From contig DAINDF010000005.1 of NCBI GenBank assembly GCA_036732005.1, positions 62,001 to 126,000 on the forward strand: DNA of 64,000 nt, read 5' to 3'. Below, piece by piece: positions 8,308-15,533 of this stretch; position 1 is the first letter of the stretch; each line of letters begins with the position of its first letter. This stretch comes from UBA1926 sp036732005. Its GTDB lineage: Bacteria; Planctomycetota; Phycisphaerae; Phycisphaerales; UBA1924. The notes under the pieces are model-generated. The model did not search any database. It was not told the DNA's origin and saw only the letters and a program-made list of their open reading frames with translations. The translations under genes and the position numbers were made by a program.

Positions 8308-9240
8308 ATGCAACTCTTGGACCCCCGCATGCCCATGAGATCGGGGCGAAGGCGAAATCCGGATAGCACGCGCCATCGCTGGCTCGTTCAAGTCGTGGTT
8401 TGCGTCGTCGTCGCGTTTGCGGTCCAGGCAGGGATCGCGGTGGGCGTTTCGCCCTTCGTCGCCGGGGCGGGCTACTCGACTTCCGTCAGCGCCCCATTGG
8501 TGTCGCCGACGAGAAGCAGACAGGCGTGGATGGTGCATTCCTCGATTACGCTCGGCGTGCTCGAGTGGTACCCGCAGTTTCAAGTCATTTTCCCGTTCGA
8601 TCTCGCCTTTCCTCCTGATACGGCGGGGTTGAGCGGGATCCCGCTCGGCCAGCGATGGGACATCTCGTTCCTCGGACCGAGCGCGGCGCCGAGTTCCCTG
8701 TCCATCGGGCTTCTTCGGCCGCCCGGTTGGAGCGTCATGTCGGCGGAAGCGTCGCCGGAGGAGATGGCACGGACTCGGTATATCCGGGTTGCTGAGCAGG
8801 TCACGGGGTGGCCGCTTCCATCGATGTACGGTCGCGTTCGCTATCGCCTCGGCGAGGTTGCGGATCCCGCGCACGGGTTCCCGTGGGAGGCTCCGCGGAA
8901 TGAGTGGGCCGTCCGCATCCCGCGCCTGGGGACAAACTACGACGGGACGGCGATCCCGGTCTTCGACGACCCGATCCTCCCGCTCCGACCGCTGCTTGTG
9001 GGTACGGCGGGGAATACCGGGTTCTTCGGGCTGCTCTTTTTCGCGGTGTGGTCGGTAGTACGCGCGGTGTGGCGGTTGTTGACCGGCGCCAAGAAGCGCG
9101 AGCGGGCCCGGCGTGGGGAGTGCGTGCGGTGTGCGTACCCGCTTGGCGATCTCGCCACCTGCCCGGAGTGCGGGAAGGCACGCCGGCGGGGTGGGTCGGG
9201 GCGGCTGCGGCCCGGCCCGGTCTCACCCGGCGGCGGGTGA
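8308..9240 (+). CDS. Membrane protein with C-terminal zinc ribbon (copy 2)
   Basis: A 310-residue paralog of the upstream protein with the same plan: an N-terminal helix (VVVCVVVAFAVQAGIAVGV), a diverged central domain sharing short blocks (FDDPILPLRPLL, the WPLPSMYGR type), a second helix (GNTGFFGLLFFAVWSV), then LTGAKKRERARRGE and the ribbon CVRC...CPEC. The ATG at 8308 lies four bases after the stop of copy 1. ATGs at 8329 and 8335 are alternatives. The last 124 bases of the shared tail are identical at the DNA level to copy 1. Its 3' end overlaps the convergent next gene by 18 bases. Confidence 0.8.
   Translation: MQLLDPRMPMRSGRRRNPDSTRHRWLVQVVVCVVVAFAVQAGIAVGVSPFVAGAGYSTSVSAPLVSPTRSRQAWMVHSSITLGVLEWYPQFQVIFPFDLAFPPDTAGLSGIPLGQRWDISFLGPSAAPSSLSIGLLRPPGWSVMSAEASPEEMARTRYIRVAEQVTGWPLPSMYGRVRYRLGEVADPAHGFPWEAPRNEWAVRIPRLGTNYDGTAIPVFDDPILPLRPLLVGTAGNTGFFGLLFFAVWSVVRAVWRLLTGAKKRERARRGECVRCAYPLGDLATCPECGKARRRGGSGRLRPGPVSPGGG
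9070..9193 (+). repeat. 124-bp perfect duplicate, copy B
   Basis: Second copy of the segment at 8121-8244, in the same orientation and in the matching reading frame of the paralog. Confidence 0.95.
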
Positions 9241-9747
9241 GTCGGCAGGCTCGTTCCCCGGGGGCAGCAGCCCGATGAGGACCAATAGGGACGCCCCCGC
9301 GAGCAGCCAGAGGCGGGAGCGTTCGCCTGTCGCGAGCCGGGCGAGGCGGGAGTTGAGGGTCCGGGCTTCCGGCAGCACCAGCGGGGGGGGCTCGAGGGCG
9401 GCGAAGACGGACGCGTCCTGGGCGTCGCCCTCGCCGGTCAGCAGCACGACGGCGGTGTCGGCGGGGGTCAGCCCGAGCTGGGTCAGGGCGAGGTGGTGCA
9501 CGACGGCCTCGTCGCCCCGCTGGAGGGCGTCGAGGTAGGTCTCGTAACGGGTGAGGCGGTGGAGGCGGTGCATCTCCGCGTGCAGGACGCGGTCGCGTCG
9601 CCAGAGGGCCCGCTCGAGGTCCTGCTGCGCGGGGATCAGCACGCCGGCGGCCATGAGGAGCAGGCCGGCGAGGAGGAAGAGCCAGCCCGCGTCGATCGGG
9701 GGGCGCGGTCGCTCGGCTTGGCGTCGGCGCGGGGGCATCGTCCCCAT
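9223..9747 (-). CDS. Hypothetical protein with two membrane helices
   Basis: A 174-residue protein. Helix one (about 21-41, WLFLLAGLLLMAAGVLI) is followed by a charged, helical, probably extracytoplasmic segment (DLERALWRRDRVLHAEMHRLHRL) and a domain of about 90 residues, then helix two near the C-terminus (LWLLAGASLLVLIGLL). The order resembles small cell-envelope proteins with a short coiled coil after the first helix, but no family is recognised. ATG 9747 or 9738 could be the start. It overlaps the 3' end of the paralogous zinc-ribbon gene and is divergent from the first ketosynthase gene. Confidence 0.75.
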   Translation of the reverse strand: MGTMPPRRRQAERPRPPIDAGWLFLLAGLLLMAAGVLIPAQQDLERALWRRDRVLHAEMHRLHRLTRYETYLDALQRGDEAVVHHLALTQLGLTPADTAVVLLTGEGDAQDASVFAALEPPPLVLPEARTLNSRLARLATGERSRLWLLAGASLLVLIGLLPPGNEPADSPAAG

Positions 9748-9848
9748 TGCATCGGCGCGGCGGGTCGGCGGGCTGCAGCGGAGGCCCCGCGGGGCATGGG
9801 CGGACGCCCCCCGACGCGGCGACGGGCCGCCCTCTACACTGGGCGACG

Positions 9849-11231
9849 ATGCATCGCGGGGTCGTCATCACCGGGGCCGGGGTGGTCGCCGCGTCGGGCG
9901 CGGGGGCCGACCGGGCTTGGGATGCGCTCGAGCGTGCGGAGTGCGTTCTGGGGCCGATCCGGTCGTTCGACGCGTCGGGCCTTCCCTGTCGCCTCGCGGG
10001 GGAGGTCGATGGGCTGAGCGCCCGCGACTATGTCCCGAAGGCGTACCGAAAAGCGACGAAGGTGATGGCGCGGGACACCGAACTCGCGGTGGCGGCGGCG
10101 CAGTTGGCGCTGCTCGACGCGGGGCTTTCGAGCCGGGGCAGCGGCGAGACGACTCTCGCGCCGACCCCCGCGGAGGCCGCGGCGATCACGCCGGAGCGGA
10201 CGGGTTGCCAGATCGGGGCGGGGCTGATCTCCGCGGAGATCGACGAGTTGACCGCGGCGCTTTCGACGAGCACGGAGGGCGGGGCGTTCAGCGCGAGGCG
10301 TTGGGGTTCGGCGGACGGCGGGGAGGGGGCGATGAACAACCTGCCCCCGCTGTGGATGCTCAAGTACCTGCCGAACATGCTCGCGTGCCATGTGACGATC
10401 ATCCACGGGGCGGAGGGGCCCAGCAACACGATCACCTGCGCCGAGTCGAGCGGGCTGCTGAGCCTGGGCGAGTCGAGCCGGGTGATCGAGCGGGGCGACG
10501 CGGATGTCTGCTTCTCGGGCGGCGTCGAATCGAAGGTCAACCCGATGGGGTTGATTCGGCTGAGCAAGGCGGGCCGCGTCGCGGGAACGGGCGACGGGGC
10601 CGACGCCCGGGCGTTCGCCCTGCCGTACGACCCCGCCTCGACCGGCTCGCTGCCGGGCGAGGGGGGCGCGATCCTGATGCTCGAGTGCGCCGAGCGGGCG
10701 GCGGCGCGGGACCCCGGGCGTGTCCTCGCGCGGGTCGCCGGGTTCGGCGCGGGGCATTCCGCGGGGGCGATCTTCCCCGGCCTGTTCGACGCCGATCCCG
10801 GGGAGGCGTTCGTCGACACCGGCCTGCGGCGGGCGGTGCGTGCGGCGTTGGCGGACGCGGGCGTCGGCCCGGACGAGGTCGACGCGATCGTGCCCGGGGC
10901 GCTGGGCATCCCCGCGGCGGACCGGGGGGAGCGCAACGCCCTGGCGGAAGTCTTCGGCCCGCGGCTGGCGGAGATCGAGACGATCACGGTCACGCCGATC
11001 CTCGGCAACACCGTGGCTGGGCATGGGGCGTTGCTCGCCGCGGTCGGGGCGATGGCGCTGCGGCGTCAGCGGCTTCCCGCGCGTATGCATGCGGGGGGGG
11101 GGGCGGCGGGCCTGCGGGTCGGCCCGGCCCCGGCGAGGGACGCGGATCTGCGTACCATATTGGTCTGCACCCCATCTCTTGGTGGGCAGGTCGGCGCCCT
11201 GGTGCTGACTCGATTCGAGGGGAGAGTCTGA
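9849..11231 (+). CDS. Ketosynthase-fold protein lacking nucleophile, chain-length-factor-like
   Basis: A 460-residue thiolase-fold protein with FabF landmarks: an N-terminal VVITGAGVV, GPSNTI, RGDADVCFSGG and a late NTVAGHG. At the position of the active-site Cys of FabF (TACATG) the aligned residue is Glu199 in the block CAESSG; the nearby Cys197 is two residues early. The HGTGT block holding the first catalytic His is replaced by a His-free PGALGIPAA. Loss of the Cys with retention of the fold is the signature of chain-length factors (KS-beta), which carry Gln there. It is probably a non-condensing partner for the active KS two genes downstream. No acyl carrier protein is nearby. Confidence 0.88.
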   Translation: MHRGVVITGAGVVAASGAGADRAWDALERAECVLGPIRSFDASGLPCRLAGEVDGLSARDYVPKAYRKATKVMARDTELAVAAAQLALLDAGLSSRGSGETTLAPTPAEAAAITPERTGCQIGAGLISAEIDELTAALSTSTEGGAFSARRWGSADGGEGAMNNLPPLWMLKYLPNMLACHVTIIHGAEGPSNTITCAESSGLLSLGESSRVIERGDADVCFSGGVESKVNPMGLIRLSKAGRVAGTGDGADARAFALPYDPASTGSLPGEGGAILMLECAERAAARDPGRVLARVAGFGAGHSAGAIFPGLFDADPGEAFVDTGLRRAVRAALADAGVGPDEVDAIVPGALGIPAADRGERNALAEVFGPRLAEIETITVTPILGNTVAGHGALLAAVGAMALRRQRLPARMHAGGGAAGLRVGPAPARDADLRTILVCTPSLGGQVGALVLTRFEGRV

Positions 11232-11305
11232 GGGTTGGTGATCATCCCCCCCGCGTCCGGGCTGTGGACGGCGGCGGTGGCGGGGGGTCGGCTTGGAGAA
11301 TCGCT

Positions 11306-11938
11306 ATGCCAGGTGACTACGGATACAACAGCGGACGGGGCGACCATCGCGGCGGGAACTTCCGGGGCGGGCGAGGCGGCAACGGGGGGCGGGGCCGGGG
11401 CCCGCACCACGGCGGTCATCAGGGCGGCCCGCAGGGAGGCCCGCGTCGCAGCGTGCAGCTCGACGAGTTGGACCCCGCGCTGACCGAGCTCTCGCGGCGG
11501 GTCATCGGGTGCGCGATCGAGGTGCACAAGGAGCTCGGCCCCGGGTACCCCGGCGAGGTCTACCGCAAGTCCCTCGCGATCGAGCTCAAGGCCGAGGAGA
11601 TCCCGTTCAAGGAGGGGCACGCCTTCGAAGTCGAGTTCGATGGAGAGGTGGTCGGGAAGGTCACCGCGGACTTCTTCATCGGGGACCGATTCCTTGTGAA
11701 GCTGATGGCCGAGCACGCCGAGATCGGCACGCAGCCGCGCAGCGAGCTGCGGGCCCAGCTCCGCGCGGCGGACCTTGAACTGGGTCTGGTGATCAATTTC
11801 GGCGAGCGCCGGCTGAAGGACGGGCTGGTCCGCGTGCTCAACCCCGACAAGCTGCGCGAGCTGCGGGGCGAGGTCGACGAGGAGGAGTACGAGGACGACT
11901 ACGAGGACGAAGGGAGCGGCGGCGAGGGCGAGGAGTGA
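11306..11938 (+). CDS. GxxExxY-family protein with RGG-rich N-terminus
   Basis: A 210-residue protein. The ATG at 11306 has GGAG eight bases upstream. Residues about 5-50 are Gly/Arg/His/Gln-rich with repeated RGG-type steps. Residues about 55-175 match the GxxExxY family: VIGCAIEVHKELGPGYPGEVY, a central FFIGDRFLVKL and a closing VINFGERRLKDGLVRV. Here the signature reads G-Y-P-G-E-V-Y, so the Glu is shifted by one position. The family is often considered PD-(D/E)XK-nuclease-related, but its function is unsettled. The C-terminus is highly acidic (EEEYEDDYEDE). Its TGA overlaps the GTG start of the next ketosynthase (GTGA), which places it within a ketosynthase operon. Confidence 0.88.
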   Translation: MPGDYGYNSGRGDHRGGNFRGGRGGNGGRGRGPHHGGHQGGPQGGPRRSVQLDELDPALTELSRRVIGCAIEVHKELGPGYPGEVYRKSLAIELKAEEIPFKEGHAFEVEFDGEVVGKVTADFFIGDRFLVKLMAEHAEIGTQPRSELRAQLRAADLELGLVINFGERRLKDGLVRVLNPDKLRELRGEVDEEEYEDDYEDEGSGGEGEE

Positions 11939-13287
11939 GCCCACGCCGGGTCGTCATCACCGGCATGGGGTGGGTGACGCCCCTCGGTTCGGATCTCGAG
12001 ACCGCGTGGGCCCGTCTGCTCCGCGGCGAGTGCGCGATCGGGCCGGTCTCGAAGTTCGACGCCGGCTCGTTCGCGACCAACTTCGCCGCCGAGGTGCGTG
12101 GGTTCGACCTGGGCGGCGTGATGGGGGCCGAGTCCGCCGGGCGGCACGCCGGCGCGGGCGAGGGAACGCGGTTCGCCCTGGCGGCGGCGGCGATGGCGTG
12201 GGAGCAGGCCGGCCTCGGCGACCGCACGGGCCGACTCACCGCCCCGGTCGACCTCGACCGCATGGGCGTCTACATGGGCTCCGGCGAGGGTCCCCACGAC
12301 TACGGCAACTTCTTCGCGACCGCGCTCGCGTCGTGGCGTGGGGACGCCCGGGCCGTGGACACGCCGGCGTTCGCCCGGCTGGGGCTCGAGCGGCTCTCGG
12401 CGCTGCGGGAGATCGAGCAGGAGCCCCAGGTCTCGATCTCGCACCTGGCGAGGGCGTTCGGCTGCCGGGGCCCATCATTCAATTGCATGACCGCGTGCGC
12501 CGCGAGCACGCAGGCGGCGGGCGAGGCGTACGAGATCATCAAGCGGGGTGACGCCGATCTCATGTTCGCAGGCGGCGAGCACTCGATGATCCACATCCTG
12601 GGAATGACCGGGTTTATCCGCCTCACCGCGATGAGCACGAGGCGCGACGAGTTCGCCTCCGCGAGCCGACCCTTCGACCGGACCCGCGACGGATTCGTGA
12701 TGGGCGAGGGGGCCGGCGTGCTGGTGCTCGAAGAACTCGGGCACGCGCTCGCCCGCGGCGCGCGCCCGCTGGCGGAGGTGGCGGGCTTCGGCTCGACCGC
12801 GGACGCTTACCGCATCACCGACATCCAGCCCGAAGGCCTCGGGGCCCGGCGCGCGATGGCGGCCGCGCTCCGCCAGGCGGGCATCGACCCGCGAACGCCC
12901 GACGCGCGGGGCCGGGCGCCGGTGCAGTACATCTCCGCCCACGGCACGGGCACGCCCGAGAACGACGGGATCGAGACGGCGGCGGTCAAGGGCGTCTTCG
13001 GGCCGCTGGCGTCGAAGACCTGTTTCTCGTCGATCAAGAGCATGACGGGGCACCTGATCCAGGCCGCCGGGGCGGTCGAGCTGATCGCCTGCGTGCTGGC
13101 GATCCGTGACGGGAAGGTCCCGCCGACGATCAACCTGCGAGAGCCCGACCCGGAGTGCGACCTCGACCATGTGCCCAACGAGGCACGCGACCTGACCGAC
13201 CGCGGGGGGGTCGAGGTCTGCCTGTCGAACTCGTTCGGGTTCGGGGGGCAGAACGACTCGATCTGCGTGCGGCGGTTCGTGGGGTGA
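11935..13287 (+). CDS. fabF: Beta-ketoacyl-ACP synthase, FabF-type
   Basis: This enzyme condenses malonyl-ACP with an acyl primer in type II fatty acid or polyketide synthesis. The 450-residue protein starts at GTG 11935, overlapping the previous stop. The catalytic triad is intact: Cys188 in TACAAS, His336 in HGTGT and His373 in GHLIQAAG. SNSFGFGGQN near the end is the usual FabF C-terminal signature. It pairs with the nucleophile-less KS upstream, so it could be the KS-alpha of a heterodimer instead of the housekeeping FabF. No ACP, ketoreductase or malonyl transferase gene is in the window. Confidence 0.93.
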   Translation: MSPRRVVITGMGWVTPLGSDLETAWARLLRGECAIGPVSKFDAGSFATNFAAEVRGFDLGGVMGAESAGRHAGAGEGTRFALAAAAMAWEQAGLGDRTGRLTAPVDLDRMGVYMGSGEGPHDYGNFFATALASWRGDARAVDTPAFARLGLERLSALREIEQEPQVSISHLARAFGCRGPSFNCMTACAASTQAAGEAYEIIKRGDADLMFAGGEHSMIHILGMTGFIRLTAMSTRRDEFASASRPFDRTRDGFVMGEGAGVLVLEELGHALARGARPLAEVAGFGSTADAYRITDIQPEGLGARRAMAAALRQAGIDPRTPDARGRAPVQYISAHGTGTPENDGIETAAVKGVFGPLASKTCFSSIKSMTGHLIQAAGAVELIACVLAIRDGKVPPTINLREPDPECDLDHVPNEARDLTDRGGVEVCLSNSFGFGGQNDSICVRRFVG

Positions 13288-13346
13288 GCGTGGCCGACTT
13301 GTCGGGATCCGCCAAGGGTTGATCGCGAAGATCGGAGTGATGCCCG

Positions 13347-14075
13347 GTGTTCCGCTTGCTCAACGCGAGAGTTCCGGGTATCGGAGAGCTCGCCTCGACC
13401 GAGCGAGCATATGAAGGCGATGCGTTGCGGCTTCGGCGGCTGCTCGAGCTGAGACGCCACGCGGAATATGGTCGGGCGTCTGCTTGGTCGGCGTTCTTCA
13501 TGACCCTTCCCGGGCTCGTCTGGATGTTCGGCAAGCTCGCCACGATGGGGAGCGGGACATTCTGGCAGGCCGCGCCGGCGATACTTTCGGCGATGCTCCT
13601 CGGTCCTGCGGCCGGACTGACGCTCTCGCGGCTTTCAGACCGGTGGGTACTCCATCGTGTGCGGACGAAGACGGTCTTTCGCGACCCCAAACCACCTCCC
13701 GGGCGGACGATTCGCAACGCGTACATGCTCCTTTTTGTTGTGTTGCTGGCGCTCTGGTTGCTGCTCGCCCTGTCTCCGCCCCGCCTGTTTCTTCAGAACC
13801 TGCTCGACCTGCTGGCCATCCCGGCGATCGGCCTCGCAGTGGTTGGAGCCGGATTGGTCACCACCGGGATGTTCGCGTTCGATGGAAACGAGGTAGTCTG
13901 TGTCGCGTGCTCTGCTCCCGCGCCGATCGAGGCCGGCGACCGGTGCGGGATATGTTCTGCCGATCTGACCCGAATCGAGACACGATCGATAGGCAGACGG
14001 GTGAGACGCCCTCGGTTGCTGATCTCTGGCTTGCTGATCCTCGCTGCCGCAACGGTGCTGCTATTTCTCGCCTAG
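13347..14075 (+). CDS. Multi-pass membrane protein with zinc-ribbon-like Cys pairs
   Basis: A 242-residue protein starting at GTG 13347 with GGAG about nine bases upstream. Four hydrophobic segments are visible: MTLPGLVWMFG, a Leu/Ala-rich second helix, YMLLFVVLLALWLLLAL and IGLAVVGAGLVTTGMF. A C-x2-C ... C-x2-C set (CVAC, CGIC) follows, then a final helix (LLISGLLILAAATVLLFLA). The ribbon lies in a loop between helices, unlike the tail ribbons of the 7.4-9.2 kb pair. No function is recognised. Local base composition is a little less GC-rich than in the neighbours. Confidence 0.75.
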   Translation: MFRLLNARVPGIGELASTERAYEGDALRLRRLLELRRHAEYGRASAWSAFFMTLPGLVWMFGKLATMGSGTFWQAAPAILSAMLLGPAAGLTLSRLSDRWVLHRVRTKTVFRDPKPPPGRTIRNAYMLLFVVLLALWLLLALSPPRLFLQNLLDLLAIPAIGLAVVGAGLVTTGMFAFDGNEVVCVACSAPAPIEAGDRCGICSADLTRIETRSIGRRVRRPRLLISGLLILAAATVLLFLA

Positions 14076-14143
14076 TCACAATCCCGTTCACTCACGAACC
14101 ACCACCCCTTGCCGGGGCAAGCGGAACGGCCAACCCTATCTCC

Positions 14144-15514
14144 ATGACCATTGACCTCTGGATCACCGTCGCCACGGCCCTGACCGGCGTGCTCGCCGCC
14201 GGGACCGCCCAGTCTGGCGCCCGGGAGCCCGGCGACGCGAAGGCCCCGCCCCCCGCGATCCAGGCGTGGATGGACCGGTTGACGGTCGAGCACGCCTACG
14301 ACCCGGAGACCGGGTTCATTGTCGCCAGGGAGGTCGTCACGCTCCCGTCGATCCTTGCGGAGGGGCCATCGCTGGACGAAGCGATCCGGGAGGCCGAGGC
14401 GGCCGGGCGGATTGTCGTTGCGTTCGCGACCGCCGACCGGTGCGCCCCGTGTCAGCAGTACAAGAAATCCGCGCTCAACGACCCGCGGGTGGTCGAGGCG
14501 CTGGGGCGGGCGCACCTGATCGCGACCCATGTCGAGGTGGACCGCGACGCGGACCTGGCGCACGCCCGCCTGGGATCGCTGGCGATCCCGATGACCTACG
14601 CCTTGTTCGAGGGCGATCGGGTCGCGGTGCTCCGCGGGCAGCGGTCCGCTGAAGAACTGCTTGCCTGGCTCGACGCCCTGCCGGCCGACGCGCCCAGCGC
14701 ACGCCTCCTCCGCGACACCAACGCCTGGCACCGCGACCGCCTCGCCCGCCTTGCCTCCGAGGACGGCTGGCTCTCGCTCGTCGGCCTTGAATGGCTCAAG
14801 CAAGGCCCCAACCGCGTCGGACGCGACCCGGCGGGCGAGATCGTCTACAGCGGCTTCCCCGCGGACCATGTCGCGACGCTGCATGTCGAGAACGGCGTGG
14901 TCCGCATCGAGCCCGCGGCCAACCTCCCCGAGGGCGTGTCCCTTGATGACCTGCCCGAGGACGGTGTGATGACCGCGGATACGCAGGGGTCGCCGGCCGT
15001 GGTGCGCACCGGGGGCGTCCGGTTCCACATCATCGAACGCGGCGGGCGGCTCGCGGTCCGCATCAAGGACGCGGACGCGCCGGCACGGACCGGCTTCAAG
15101 GGCATCGAGCGGTTCCCGGTGAGCGCGACCTGGCGCATTACCGCTGAATTCGAGCCCGCGGAGCCCGGCGTCACGCAGACCATGGGCACCGTGATCGGGG
15201 TCGATGCGGAATCGGAGGTCGCGGGCTGGGCCCGGTTCGAGCGCGCCGGGCACCGCGTGCGGGCCGTGCTGTTTCCCGCGGGCGATGGTTCGCTGTCCCT
15301 CCGTTTCGGGGACGCGAGCAACGGGAAGGAGACCTACCCGATCGGACGGTACCTGTCGATCCCCGCGCCGGGCGCCGACGGCACGGTCGTGCTCGACTTC
15401 AACCGCTCGTACAACCCGCCCTGCGCGTTCACGCCGTTCGCGACCTGCACGCTCCCGCCTGAGGAGAACTCGTTCGCGTTCGCGGTGGAGGCGGGCGAGC
15501 GCTCGCCGCGGTGA
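14144..15514 (+). CDS. Thioredoxin-fold plus DUF1684 fusion, exported
   Basis: A 456-residue protein. A short hydrophobic N-terminus (LWITVATALTGVLAAGTAQS) suggests export. Residues about 75-180 form a thioredoxin-like domain with the CxxC motif CAPC in DRCAPCQQYKKSAL and the cis-Pro block LAIPMTY. From about 190 to the end is DUF1684: DNAWHRDRL, GWLSLVGLEWLKQG, RGGRLAVRIKD, GIERFPV, and the closing LDFNRSYNPPCAFTPFATC. DUF1684 proteins are usually stand-alone and uncharacterised. The fusion suggests a thiol-linked or cofactor role in the envelope. It is convergent with the permease gene, 19 bases away. Confidence 0.88.
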   Translation: MTIDLWITVATALTGVLAAGTAQSGAREPGDAKAPPPAIQAWMDRLTVEHAYDPETGFIVAREVVTLPSILAEGPSLDEAIREAEAAGRIVVAFATADRCAPCQQYKKSALNDPRVVEALGRAHLIATHVEVDRDADLAHARLGSLAIPMTYALFEGDRVAVLRGQRSAEELLAWLDALPADAPSARLLRDTNAWHRDRLARLASEDGWLSLVGLEWLKQGPNRVGRDPAGEIVYSGFPADHVATLHVENGVVRIEPAANLPEGVSLDDLPEDGVMTADTQGSPAVVRTGGVRFHIIERGGRLAVRIKDADAPARTGFKGIERFPVSATWRITAEFEPAEPGVTQTMGTVIGVDAESEVAGWARFERAGHRVRAVLFPAGDGSLSLRFGDASNGKETYPIGRYLSIPAPGADGTVVLDFNRSYNPPCAFTPFATCTLPPEENSFAFAVEAGERSPR

Positions 15515-15533
15515 GGCCGGGGTTGGCCGGGCG

